From Entrophospora sp. SA101 (lineage: Eukaryota > Glomeromycota > Glomeromycetes > Entrophosporales > Entrophosporaceae), in the NCBI GenBank assembly GCA_958430865.1, contig CAUDNR010003779.1, positions 13,768 through 60,596 of the forward strand: a stretch of DNA of 46,829 bases, in the 5' to 3' direction. Below are positions 32,214-45,124 of this stretch, in pieces. Below the pieces are notes generated by a model, which was given only the letters and a program-made list of their open reading frames with translations, made no database searches and was not told where the DNA came from. How positions within the stretch are numbered: position 1 is the first letter of the stretch; each line of letters opens with the position of its first letter. The position numbers and the translations under genes are program-made.

Positions 32214-34367
32214 TTAAGAATAAAGACGTTTTTCATATCTAATATCAACAGGATATTAAAAAACTAATGATTAGAATTGACTAAAAAAAAAACAAATAAA
32301 AAAGGATAATAATAATAATACTCACGTATATAATCCATGTACACCACCTTCGACTTGAGCAGCCATGGTTCTTAATTCAAATCTAACTTTACCAGATTTA
32401 ACATTCTCTCTTAATTGTGTTAAACTCTTAACACCAATATCCTGCAAACCATGCTGTAGACCCGTTACCAGATAAGGTAAAAATTTCCTAATACTTCCTT
32501 TATCAACTACTGAACCTGTTACACCCTGTGCAACTTTAATTACATCTCTTTCAGAATAATATCTTTTTGTTGATGCATTGTCAACTTTATCAATGTCATC
32601 ACCACCAACAATACTAACACCACCACTACTATTACTTTTACTTGTAGTGATACTACCATTATTATTGCTGTTACTAGCACTATTATTAATAATAGTGCTA
32701 CTGACAGTGTTAATGTTGATTACACGTTCCATAGCATCCAATGATCCCATACCACGATATTTTTTTAATCTTTGGCCATCATGATAATAATAATCACCAG
32801 GTGATTCTGTGGTACCAGCAAGCAATCCACCCATCATTACAGCAGATGCACCCAATGCTAAGGCTTTTGTAATGTGACCCACGTTTTGTATACCTCCATC
32901 AGCAATAACTGGGATACCAAATCTATTTGAAAATTCTGCTACATTATAAACAGCTGTACCCTGTGGACGACCTACAGCCATAACTTAATAGTAATAAAAA
33001 TTTGTTATTATTATTGTCATTGTTATTATTATTGCAATTATCATTATTGTTGTTGTTGCTATAGCTAATAATTGATTATATATTGTGAAATCAAATATTA
33101 ACAACAACAACAACAACAACACAACAACAATTTTTTTGTACATACTAACTTTCTTGTGTAATACATATACTACCACTTCCCATTCCAACACGTAATGCAT
33201 CAGCACCAGCTTCAATTAAATTTGCAGCCTGTTCTCTGGTAACAACATTACCAGCAATAATTTCCAATGAATCATTGTAAGTTTGTTTAATATATTTGAT
33301 CATCTCAACTTGAAAAATGGAATTGCCTTGACTTGAATCCAACACAACAATATCTAGACCAGCCCCAACCAACTTGTGTAATCTTGTTTTATCCTCATGA
33401 CGTGTCCCAATGGATGCAGCACATATCAATTGTTTGGAGTGAGCAGATTTAGAGGCCAATGGAAAATTAATATTTTTCAATAGATCAGATCTGGCTAGCA
33501 AAGAAACTAATTCACCACGAGAATTGACAATTGGTAATTTTCCTTTTTTACTAGATCGAAGTATTTGATTTGCCTCTTCAAGAGTTACTCCTTCATGTGC
33601 CACTACAAGATCAGTTGACATCACTTCTCGAAGTAATGTGGTGTGATCTTCATGGAATTGAATATCACGAGCAGTAACAATACCAAGTAATATATTATAT
33701 AATTTTCCATTAGCTAGATAAATTTTTTTAAAAATATTAATAATCATTTTAAAGATAAAAATCAAAATTTTTTAATAAAAAATAAATACAAAAAAAAAAA
33801 AATAATAATCATATTTACTAGTAATTGGAATGCCACTGTAACCGAATTGAGCTTTAATCCTATGTACATCAGCCACTGTATGATTTGGAGTTAAACATAC
33901 TGGATCTGTTATGAAGCCATTTTCAAATTTTTTCACTTTTCTAACCATTTCAGCTTGTTCATCAGACGAACAATTATGATGGATCACGCCAACCCCACCT
34001 AATAACTAATCAATTAAAAAAAAAGTCATTTATACAAAAATTGAGAGTAAAAAACAAATATCTGTTAAATTTTAATAAACTAAAAATTAAAACTGACAGC
34101 CATATTTATAGCCATATTAGTCTCAGTGACTGTATCCATCGGTGAACTCATAAAAGGAGTCTTTAAGGTGATGTTTCTTGTAATCTTTGTTTCTAAAGTT
34201 ACTTCAGAAGACAAGAAATCAATGTATCCTGGTAGAATAAGAAAATCATTATAAGTTAAGCCTCCATGTTTATGTGAATCTATAAGATTTTTGGCTGATA
34301 AGCCGTCAGAATTTTTATATTCTGATAAATAATTTAAAGCTTTTTTTGGATCAAGATATTTTTCCAT
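32214..34367 (-). CDS. IMD (guaB-type): Inosine-5'-monophosphate dehydrogenase
   Basis: Five exons, 34,367-34,098, 34,005-33,819, 33,713-33,150, 32,983-32,326 and 32,238-32,214, total 1,704 nt and 567 residues. Motifs: [34 protein letters not shown], the CBS (Bateman) region around [13 protein letters not shown] and [12 protein letters not shown], then the catalytic loop [10 protein letters not shown] with the active Cys, and [34 protein letters not shown]. The C-terminus is HGLYTYEKRLYS. It oxidises IMP to XMP with NAD, the committed step of GTP synthesis. An extra ~45-residue Ser/Asn/Gly-rich insert lies in the mobile flap between LDAMER and KRYYSE, making the protein longer than usual. It is convergent with DNA ligase I. 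Confidence 0.95.
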
Positions 34368-34446
34368 TTTTAATTTCTTGTATATTAAATTTTAAAATTT
34401 TTTATTTAAATTGTAAAGATGATTGGCAATCAATTTTTTTTTATAT

Positions 34447-35176
34447 ACAGACAAACCTCGTTATAGCGAACGTAACCTAATTGAATACGTGTTATAACGA
34501 ATTTTAATATTATATACAGTGCGGGTCATCTATACTCAAAATTTGAAATATTATGTGATCCACATGTAAGATTTTAAAAACCACCACCATTCAGTTCAGC
34601 TTTAAAAAGGGTGTCAATTCATGTAAAAAATCCGTCTCAAGTTTTTTTCTAAAGTTGAGAGTTATGCTCAGAAATGCAATAAATAATTTTCGTGTTACGA
34701 CATTTTGAATTACATGACCAAATTCGATAATGATTTCCTTTTGTTGTAAATATATAATAAGAACTTTTATCATTAATAAAAAAAGGAAATAATAAATCAA
34801 TCAATATATTTTGTAAAGAAAGAGTATTCTAATGAAAAAATTATTTTAGTTACACAAAGTTTGCTTTGTATAACAAAATTTGGAATTTTCAAAATGTTAA
34901 GGTTCTGCCAATTCAGAAAACCTAGCCGATAGGTTTTGAAGCTTGAGTCACGAACAATAAAATTTATCGATTAACTTTTTAAAATGTTATGAAACTTTTT
35001 TGATTTAGTATTTTGAAGCTACCAGTTGTTACTATAAGCAATTAATTGATTATTATCATAATAAAACCGTTATTATTATAACGTGACTATATTAGTACTA
35101 GTACTAGTAGATTCGTTATAACGGATTTTAAATGTCTGAAACCCGTTACAACGAGGGTCGTTATTACGAGATTTAA
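34447..35176. mobile_element. Tc1/pogo-like MITE
   Basis: The left end reads CAGACAAACCTCGTTATAGC after TA. The right end contains GTTACAACGAGGGTCGTTAT and ATTCGTTATAACGGATT, an imperfect inverted match. CAG plus CCTCGTTATAACGAA-type termini are typical of pogo/Tigger-like Tc1-mariner elements. Bases ~34,518-34,640 (GGTCATCTATACT, TATGTGATCCACATG, AACCACCACCATTCA) are a diverged relative of the inverted-repeat arm at ~4,320-4,440 and ~12,105-12,225. The interior has no transposase. The boundaries are approximate. Confidence 0.5.
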
Positions 35177-36060
35177 TTATCACGTATTTATATTAAAAAA
35201 TTTTTAAATAAAAAAATATAAGATGCATTATTGAAATTCGAGATGTGCGATTTTTTTTTTAAAGAAACTTTACAATCAATATTAATATTACATTGAAAAT
35301 TTTATTATTGCGAGGCAAACAAAATATTGATCTATAAGTTTCAATTTATCAAAAAAAAAAAAAAGTCTATCAACTTGCAACTTTTTAAAATATTTAAAGA
35401 ACGCTTTATTAAAAATCACGCTTGATAGAAATTATTCTAGAAAAGGAGTACAAAAAATTCCTTCGAATGTTCTTGAATTCATGGATGCAATAAGTATTCT
35501 TAGTGGATACATTAAAAATAAAATTTACCCATTTATTATTTTAATTTAATAATAATTATGTTATCTATTAGGCGTTAGAAATGGGCAATGAGCATAGCAT
35601 TTGTAGATTAAAAGTTCAATTAAATGAAACTTCTGAAAAATTTACTCCAGCTATTCGTGGGTCAGTTACATTAACAAAGTTTTACCAACGCCAAAAGGTT
35701 TACTTTTTTAGTATCGCGTCCAAAAATTCTAGCCGACTACTAGTTGGTCAAAAATTTCTTTAGTCAACTAAATTTTTTTTTTATAATAATAACTTTTTTT
35801 TTAATTTGCAAATTACGAATTCATTTCCATTTGAATCTTTCACTTTTTCAAAATACTTACACACAAACCATGTGTTACGATTCGTTTTTTTAAAGGTCTT
35901 CTGGAACCACCGCTTAAATCATTGGAACTCGAAGCCAATGAACCATTAGACCTTGTATTGGAAGTGTTTATTCATTCGCATGTAAAATTATCATCAACAA
36001 CACCACCACTATTGTCGTCATCATCATATTGATGGTATTGATACTCTTCCGCATAGAAAT
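35177..36060 (+). other. Coding-like fragments, unrecognised
   Basis: Protein-like pieces appear in order: GVQKIPSNVLEFMDAISIL (about 35,449), EMGNEHSICRLKVQLNETSE (35,578 on) and, after a plausible intron (GTGGGT to TTTAAAG at about 35,896), LLEPPLKSLELEANEPLDLV with a Ser-rich end and TGA at about 36,032. They could be exons of a small gene or a relic. I do not recognise the family, and the second intron's donor is uncertain. Confidence 0.3.
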
Positions 36061-36781
36061 TTTTCATTTTGAATGATAAAACACAAAAATCATAATTGGT
36101 CAGACAATAATAATATTAGTATATAGTATTAGTAGTCGACTATTTAGTTGATTTCAACCTCTAACAGAAGTAATGAAAAATACAACACGACACGATAAAC
36201 ATATTAATATTAATGTTAAATATTTTCTAAAATTAATTAACCAACTATACATGAAGTTGAAACTATTTTAACCATTTGTAGATCTGGTCGAAATAGGTCG
36301 AAATAAGGTCAAACCTGTTTTTTATGTAGTTTCCTCAAGTCGAAACATTTAGACTTCATGTATATAACCAACACTAGATTAGATCTATAAATCTTGGAAA
36401 GCAAGTTTTGTAAAATATACTTGATGAATGCTTTATCTAGCTGTATGGTAGACAGTAAAAATATAAAAACAACTGGTTTTCCTAATAAATTATTTGATAA
36501 AAAATTTATACAGGTTCTTGGCTGGCTAAACCGGTTAAAAAAAAAAAAAATCTCTTTACATTCATTTTTACGTTGGGAATTTTAGTGCAGAATTCAATGA
36601 CATGAAAATGTCCTCATCTGCATTACTTAGAATGACAAAAAAACATAAAAAAAAAATACAATACTCATTGCAGGATGTAGTTAGAGTTTCTATTTGAAAT
36701 ACAAATTCTTATTTAAATTAATTGTAATATAACTTAATCTTCAAATTATTATTATTATTTGTTTTATTCCCGTATTGGTTT
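36061..36781. other. AT-rich intergenic region
   Basis: An open frame at 36,394-36,585 lacks protein character. No domain, RNA gene or clear repeat is seen. Confidence 0.45.
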
Positions 36782-37693
36782 CAGTGGGAAAATCACTGGA
36801 ACTGAAACACTGGAACACTGGAACCATAATATTACACAATTAAAATTTTCTAATACTGTTCCATCTATTGGTAAACACTTAATTAATTGTGAAAACTTTG
36901 CAAACTATTAATCCAGATAAATTGGAATCAGTAAATTCATATTTAGAAGTGAGACAAAAAAGAATTGAAACAAGATTAAATAATAGAATAGAAATTAAAG
37001 TTGATGCTGATGTTGATTGTATGTATTTATATTATCATTGATTAATTGCAATAATTAATAATATTTTATTTTGTTTGTTTATGATCTTACAACAGAATTG
37101 GACAATAATTATGATAATTCATCTATTACATCTCCTCCATCTGAAAGTTCTAATTCATTGATATTTCACATGTAAATCCAAATAAATGATAATATATATA
37201 ATGAATCAAGTTCTTCATCAGGTCATCATCAAACAATGCAATTGAAAGTTATTGGTTTGAAGCACTGTATAATGAGACTTTTAATGATACTAGCGATGAA
37301 AGTGATTTGGATGATGATCCAGAAAAATTAAAAATTCTATTAAAACTAGTGTGCATCCAGCTGATAATAAAGAGGCCAAATGGATCATTTAAACTTGGAT
37401 CAAAACCCATATGAGTTCATATTATTAATTTTCAAAAAATACAATATTAGAAATTTATAAAAATAAATAAAATTGAAATCAATTTAGTTTTCATTAACAA
37501 ATAAAAATAAAATCTATTGGTTCCATTGGTTCCAGTGATCCATTGCTGTTTCCAATGGTTCCAGTTTTTCCAGCCTTTCCAGTGTTCTGTTTGTGTTCCA
37601 GAAAAAAAGTCACTGGAACACCGGAACTGGAATTGGAATTGGAACTGGAAATTTTGTTCCAGTGTTCTAGTTCCAGCAATTTTCCCAACACTG
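36782..37693. mobile_element. hAT-like element, non-autonomous or decayed
   Basis: The ends are inverted: the left begins CAGTGGGAAAATCACTGGAA and continues with CTGAAACACTGGAACA; the right, read backwards, begins CAGTGTTGGGAAAATTGCTG and continues with GAACTAGAACACTGGAACA. CAGTG(TT)GGGAA termini are typical of hAT transposons. Sub-terminal CACTGGAAC and GGAATTG words repeat several times inside both ends. The interior has scraps of coding sequence (ESVNSYLEVRQKRIETRLNN near 36,935), possibly a transposase or captured gene. No 8-base target duplication was evident. Confidence 0.7.
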
Positions 37694-39430
37694 GTTGAAA
37701 CATAGTTTTTGTTGTCTTCCAAACCAAGTATTATTTTTATGTCTTGTATCACCCGATTCTCTGATTCTTCTCTCTGATACATTACGAATTTGCCAAGGAT
37801 AGGGGATAAACACCATAATTTTCCATTTGATCATCTATTACTTCTAAACAAACGTTTTTGCAGATTTACCTTCCACAATTATTAAATTACAATTCGAATT
37901 GCCTTTTCCTGCGTTTACAGCATCTTCCAACCCAATTACATCTACTTAACTTATTGTGATCTAAGATTGTTTATATATTTAAATATAAAGAAATCAGTTT
38001 TTAATCAAGTATTAAACATATTGTGTTGACATTTTTTTTAGAAAAACTAGAGTGACAACGAGTGGCGACAACACCACCATCCTTATGATAAACACTTACT
38101 CATAAGTATCTTGTATTTCAGCATTTTTTTCTTCTTTTTCGTATTGCGAATGACATTATGAAAAAGAATTGTTATTTGATCGACAAACGCGTACACATTA
38201 ATTATTTAACACTTATAAAAGATTGCTCAAATCCCGTAAAACTGCTTTTTTCCTTCCTTAGGATAGATTGCATGGTTTTGGTTTTGATCTACTATTTTTT
38301 TTTTTTTTGTAATAAATTAAATTTGTTGTTTGCCTATATTTGTAAATAAACAGTGGTACGGGAAATAAGACATTGTAGAAGAGTGCTCATTATACATGAA
38401 CGATCGAGTGAGCGTTGAGCTGATAAAAAAATCAATTTTTGCTAAACACAATTTTTTGGGAAGCATGAGATGAAAAAAAATGAGACGTTTCTTTGATTTA
38501 GTTAAATTTTTTTTTTTTATACTTTGAAATGATTGACGTTATACATATCGTTAATTAATGATTATAATTTTTATTTATTTTATTAATTTATATATTATTT
38601 ATTACTAATTACTAATTACTAATTATTTTCACTATTCGTTCATCTGATGTTAAAAAAATTGATTTTTCCTTCCTTACCTTTTTGGTTTTATTTTTTTTAT
38701 TTTTTTTTTATCTACCACGTCCATCTATCGGAGAGGTTTCTTTTCTTTTGTTTGCTGCGGTTTAACATTTGATCAACTAACTCCAGAAATAATAATAATA
38801 AATAAAAATTGTTTGTTTATGTCGCAAACAAAGTAGTCTATCTATATATATACAACAAACAAAAATTACGCTAGTACTAAAAGTTTATGATTATTAAGTA
38901 AAATACAGTCGTTGCGTAATAAAAATCACATTTGGTCAATGAATGAATGTGCCATTGCAAAGTTTTTGTTCTGTTCGTGAATTAGTCATTTTTTTCGATT
39001 GTGATTTTTGATTGTGATCCTTCTTCCCTTTAAGTGAGTTAGTTAATTTTTTGATTGATATATAAACTGTTTGTATTTATCGATCGAGCAAAATTCAACA
39101 ACTCTCTTTCTGATAAAACGATAAATAAAAAATAACACAATAATACTTTGGCTTATCTTTTCTTTATCTTTGACTTTTTTTTCCGAAAAAATGCCATCGA
39201 TCAATGTGCGTCATTTGATTTTTTTTTCCCCCCCACAAGCTCACTTGAACAGGAGACCGTCTTTTCTTTTCTTAGATAAGCTTCAAGTGTCTAAGTATCA
39301 ATTATTTTGAAAATGTAAGGAGCAATTTTTTCACCTTGTTCCTTTTTTAAAATACTTCTAATTGTGCTATAATTCTTGGGTTCCATAGTAGATCTGATGT
39401 AAATTAGCTTCATATTATCATTTTTATATA
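37694..39430. other. Long AT-rich gene-poor stretch
   Basis: I see no supported gene in 1.7 kb. Poly-T tracts and TACTAATTACTAATTACTAA near 38,600 are simple repeats. It may include the promoter of the broken coding region that follows. Confidence 0.45.
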
Positions 39431-39443
39431 GGAGTAATTCTAT

Positions 39444-40885
39444 ATGTCACTTGATATTAAGGAAAAAACAAAGATGCAAATGGAGATTTTAATAATCACA
39501 TTACAAATTTTGATCCCTGGAATTTTTGGTAATATAAATGGTCACTTTGTCTGGTTTTGTTGCTGCATGCCCCATTTGAGATCAGTCCCAAACTGGTTCC
39601 AAATTCCTATAATTCTAAAGATTTGACAAAACAAATAATGCTACAGTTGTAAACACTTTCACAATCAACTTTTGATACATCACCTTCACTTGAACCAAAA
39701 ATCCCCCCAAAAAACAATATAGACAACAATTAAATAAGAAAGGTACAAATCCTCCATTAAGTGCACTTTGTCATTGGATGAAGGTCCTGAACCCAATTAT
39801 GAGAAAATCATCACAGAATACAAAATGTTTCATTATGATAAATCATTTATTTATGATTATAGAGGTATTTTATCTGAGCTTGATATTGCTATGAAACTTG
39901 GGATGAATAGAAGAGTAATGCTATCATTATTCAAATTGGATTATCAGAAAGTAATCATGTTAAGAGCCATGAAAAAAATATTCATCCTGTATGGTGGGGG
40001 AACTTCATTGGTAGGATTTACACTTTTTTTTTTAAAAATCTGTTTTTTTTCACAAAATTAAATTCATAATAGTAAAAACTCTCCAATTTAGGACTTTCAA
40101 TTGGCACCAATAAATTTTTTGTTATTTGTATAAATGTTATTGGCAGATGTTATGGTTTAACTGGACCATCATCAAATTGATCCATCAGATAGAAATCAAT
40201 ATGCAACCAGATTTCCCATTTGATATGGTCCATGCACAATTTTTATTATTGGAATTGATAAATTGTATGCCAGTGTTGGTAATAGATAGGTGGGATGCAA
40301 GTAGGTTATAGTTATACTGTATATATTTATGTGTTGTTTTTTATTTATTTATTTGTAGGGCGTAGGATTTTGTTTACAATATGATCCAAATTCATTATTG
40401 TACATTTCAAAAGCAATGGATCTTTTTGATATGTCAGCTTCTACATTAGACATTTTGTCTAGACAATGGGAAAAAATTTTTTGAAGAAATATCAAACCAT
40501 GGTGATATTTCTTCTATCGATCATAATAATAATTCAATATGTCATGTTAGTAGTGATGGTGATGACAATAGTAATATATCACAACAATCAGCATTAAAAC
40601 AATACCTCGCATCTTCTTCATCTTCAGCATCTAAACAACAGTGTATTTCATCACTATCTACATCAAAAGGCAATTTTGAAATTGAAGATTTAGTTCAAGG
40701 ATTATCAAACGTTAAAGTACACCATCATTGATACTTGATATTTTATTTCCATATTGGCCAAATATTTGGGAATGATAATGTGACATATTATGGACTGAAT
40801 TCCATGTATGGACATCACTCATTTTTAATTGATTTAACAAATGTTGGTGGTGCTATCAAAGGACATTTGGAATTTGATAATTAGT
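39444..40885 (+). pseudogene. Broken multi-piece coding region, unrecognised
   Basis: Coding-like pieces in order: GDFNNHITNFDPWNF (about 39,483); DEGPEPNYEKIITEYKMFHY and LSELDIAMKLGMNRRVM (39,774 on); QPDFPFDMVHAQFLLLELIN (40,205 on); GVGFCLQYDPNSLLYISKAM (40,360 on); EEISNHGDISSIDHNNNSI (40,480 on); HIGQIFGNDNVTYYGLNSMY and SFLIDLTNVGGAIKGHLEFD, ending TAG near 40,884. A run of six T at about 40,477 shifts the frame between WEKIF and EEISNH, and a stop follows KVHHH. The pieces form one ordered gene, but I could not join them without breaks. I do not recognise the family. It may be a recent pseudogene or contain a base-calling error. Confidence 0.4.
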
Positions 40886-41011
40886 CAATATAAGTAAATT
40901 TATTTATTTTCGCACATGATAAAATAATAACAATATTTATTTATTGATTGATAAATGATTTGTATGTTAAAATATATATAAATATATAATTTTTATCACT
41001 TTAATATTTTT

Positions 41012-44000
41012 TCACCATAGAGATCTAACAATGTTTGGTCTTGAATTATCCTAACATAATATAATAAAAATCAAAGTGTTAAATAATTAAAATTTAATAT
41101 ATCCATCTATATAAAAAATCAATTCCTACCGATTTTGCAGGTGAAAGTGTAGCTTTAGTTGGAGTTGCTAAATGATTTTTCTTAATTAAAGTAACTAATG
41201 ATAATGATAATAATAATTAATAATTACAACCTTTTTAGTAATAATAATGATAATTATCATAAGTATTTACCATCATATGGTAAAGTAACAATAATTGAAC
41301 GATCCTGTCCATATCTAAAATTATCAGCAACTACATTATCAGTGTAACGTTTAATTTGATAATCATCCAATTTCCCTTGTTTAACTCGACGGAAATTCCA
41401 TGTAATAACAAATGGTCCAGTACTTATATTGTTAAAAAAAAGTATTATTAATTTAGAAAAAAAATATATATAGATATATGTACATACCTCGTAACAATAG
41501 CTTTTTCTAAATCAGATTCACCTGTGTTAAATCTAGCAGGAGTGAAATCCACCTTTAAAAATGATTATTGAATTTTTTCTATTAGTATTGTTGTCAATCA
41601 GCGTCATTATAATAATAACAAATAGTAAACAAATAAATTACTTCATGTTCCATGAGAGAAACATGTTCAGGACGTAATTGTAATATTCTTGGTGTTGGCT
41701 TGTATATATAAAATTAAACAATATGTTAAATATTAAATATTAATCAGGTCCCTCCAAACAATAAATTAAAAAAAAAAACACTACCTTTTTATCTTTTGGG
41801 AAACTTTTTTCAAATCCTAATCTATGATTAGGATCTGATGGCAATTCAGTGTCTATTAACAAAAGATATCTGCTAGTGGTAGCAATAACCCATTTACCAT
41901 CAGAACTAACATCAATTCCTTTAATAGCACTACCCAAAGCTGGTAAATTGGTTTTTGCATTTTTACCCAATGTATCAAACAATTTCACATCACCCTTACT
42001 ACTCCCAACAGCAATATGCCCTTTAGAATCAGTAGTACCACAACTGAAAGCATTTTTTGTAGTGTATAACTTCAGTTGTGAATCAACTAATTTTTCATTA
42101 GGTAAACGTGGATCAACACGAAACAAAGAGTTGTGTGACATGCCAATAAAAGTTTTCTCGCCAGTCATCTGAGCATATTTTTTGTCTGGAAAAATGTTTT
42201 CACAAGGGACATCTTCATGCACTTTCCATTCCTCGACCACCTTTCCATACTCGAGATCCATTTTGTAAAGATTATGTTCATCATTTGGATCCATGAGGAT
42301 CATTGAAGAATCTTCTTCATGTAACATAGCCTATATACATATTTATATGTGTAAATAATATTGTGGCGAAATTATTGTTATATTATGCGGGAAGAAAGAA
42401 GAAAATACAAACTTTTGATGGATTAAATTGTAGCCCACTTGGTTTTTTAATTTTTGCAATATTGGTTGAAAATTCCAAATTATCATCATCAGTATGTTTA
42501 TACACTCCAATATTGTTGCCTTTTAAAACAAATGATCTATCATGTTTATATCCAACAGCAAGTTGAGTATTTGGTGATTCGCCATTGCCTGTTGTATTAA
42601 TATTATCATCATAATCATCATTCTTCTCGCCATCATCTGATTCATTTGACTCTTTTTTTTAAAGGGAAATTAATTATAATCAAAAATATTTAACATAATA
42701 TATCAATATATTTAGTACAATGCTTGCCATTGCCCGATTCTTCATTTATTGATTCAGAATCAACCATTTCAGTGTCTTCTTGATAAGCACTCATTATATA
42801 ATCTTGATCATCTTCCTAAAATAATCATATAAATATATGTGTGCATTTAATAAAAATCTTTATAGTTATTAATATATACACATTATTAAATATTATTGTT
42901 AACCTTGACTCTTGTTTCATTTAATGTTTCATACATGGCAGTAGAAAGCTTTTTCTTGAAACGGGCTTCACTTTCTTGTTCATTAAATTTCATCAATAAT
43001 GAATAAACATGACCTTCCTCTATTATTCATAAATTAAACCAAATTAGAAAATATATGTAACAAAATAATTTATTTACAATTACATATAATATTTACTATC
43101 ATAATAACACCATATGAGACATTGGTGGGTCTAAAAATAAGTGATAAATTATATAAACATTAATGATATTTATAAATAGATGTAAAAATAATATCTACAC
43201 ATACATATGTGCATATATATATAAATAAACATTATTACTTGATTAAAAACTATATTCATTCTTGGTTCAAGTTTTTGCACAATTAACCTTTGAACATCAT
43301 CAACTATTATCAAAAAATCTAAAAATTAGATAATTTGATTTCTGTTAAGGTAAATAATATAATTAATAATTGTACACATATGCATACTGTATAAACAAAT
43401 AGTAAAGGATACATTCAAATCTTTCTCCTCTAAGTATTGTAGCTGTAATTCCAGGTTTACCCAATATGAAAACACCAGCTCCAGGATCATAATAATGTAA
43501 TTCGCCATTAGCAGTACTATAAATTTCTACTTCTGGTGGTGCTCCTGGAAAATCAAATATAAGAGATTGTTTTGCTGATGACAATGACACTGGTGAAGTG
43601 TTATTATTATTGGTCTTTTTATTATTAGCTGCTGCTGTTTTTGCAGTAGCAGTTGAAGAAGATGGTGTTGATGATGTTGATTGAGCATTAGAAGTTGATT
43701 TTGATACATTAGTTGGAGTTTTTTGAGTATTTTCATCAGTTGGTCTATAAAATCAATCAAGAAACTTTAGATAATGTATATATAATTTTCAAAATTTTAC
43801 AAGGAATTTTGCTCCTACTTGTAAACAAAACTTTGAAGTTCTTCTTCAGTTGCATTCTCATTAGATTTCTTGTATTTTCTCTCATACATGCACTGATAAA
43901 TGGTTATTTCAAAAGCGTTGACTGTATGTGCAGTTGTGCTAACATCACACACAAATTCAAACACATCATCGGGATCCTATAAAATGATCATGTTATTATG

Positions 44001-44686
44001 TTAAATAATGGTGACTGTAATGGTGATTATTATCATGATAATATATGAATCATACCCCTGATAAATCTCTCCAAGAAAATGTGGATAAACCATCTATATG
44101 TCCTTTACGAAAATTTAATGTTCCATCGATTAAAAATGGCTTTTCATCATCTTAAATAAGTCAGGTAGGGTAGATGGATGTTGAGTTAATAATAAAACAT
44201 GCACATGGTTCATTTCTAATATTGTTTGTTTACCTTCAATGTCCAAGGAATCATTGATTAATTCATCTTCACCTTCTTGATAAACTCTTGTAACAACCAA
44301 TTGATATTGCCATTCGACAGCTGTACGACGTACTACAGCTTGTGCATCATGGAAACTATAATTTATGAAAATTTATCAACATTGCTTGTTATTTTTAAAA
44401 AAAAAATAAAGAAAAAGGTAACACCTATCACCATAATAATAATATTTTATCGTTAATTATACGATTACATACATGCATTCTCTCGTTCCCTTCAAACTAT
44501 TTGGTCTAACAAGATATAATTGTCCCGCTGATATCTTAATAAGTTCAGGGATGTCAGGATTCCCTTTAATATATATATATATATAATGTAAATGTAAGTA
44601 TAATATAAAGGTACAAGTATATATGCATATATATAAATCTTATAATTACCCCAGATCAATTTCCCAAGAGATTTTATCACAAACAT
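41012..44686 (-). CDS. VID27: VID27-family protein
   Basis: The gene starts MFVIKSLGKLIWG (44,686-44,650) and ends IVRSLW with TGA at 41,014-41,012, in more than a dozen short exons. The N-terminal part has a Vid27 PH-like region (QLYLVRPNSLKGTRECM; VVRRTAVEWQYQLVVTRVYQ). The middle has Ser/Thr/Asn-rich and acidic linkers. The C-terminal WD-like beta-propeller is continuous from NTQLAVGYKHDRSFVLKG and MLHEEDSSMILMDPNDEHNL through FIGMSHNSLFRVDPRLPN, GHIAVGSSKGDVKLFDTLGK and SDGKWVIATTSRYLLLIDTE to GPFVITWNFRRVKQGKLDDY and QDRSIIVTLPYD. In yeast Vid27 is a cytoplasmic protein linked to vacuole import and degradation; its biochemical role is poorly known. The small central exons (43,000-43,350) are the least certain. 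Confidence 0.88.
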
Positions 44687-44939
44687 ATTTATTTATTTAT
44701 CTTTTTGTTTTTTTGTTTTTATCTTTTGCTAAATTTTGATTTTTTGTTATTCTTTTGTGTTTGTATTAGTTGTATTAGTATTAGTACTAGTGTTATTATT
44801 ATTTAATATTAGTACTAATATAAATTGATATACTATTCAAAGTAAATATAGTTAGTCGATTAACTCTTTTTAGTAATATATAGTGTGTTAAAAATCGATG
44901 ACAAACAATTTTAATATATTAATGTACGTAAATATGTAA

Positions 44940-44970
<31 letters not shown>

Positions 44971-45120
44971 TTTCTTTTAACATTTCAATTCGACTTTGGG
45001 TTTGACATAACTCAATTGTTTGAATCTTTTAAATTATTATCTTGCTTTCTCCTTTTTATCTTCACTCTAGTATTGCTTGAAAATTATTCGAAAATGAAAA
45101 ATTCATAATAATTATAAATT
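44687..45120. other. VID27 upstream region
   Basis: AT-rich with (ATT)n simple repeats near 44,945-44,970 and tandem TTAGTATTAGTACTAG-type words near 44,765-44,815. No gene. It probably contains the VID27 promoter. Confidence 0.45.
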
Positions 45121-45124
45121 TAAG

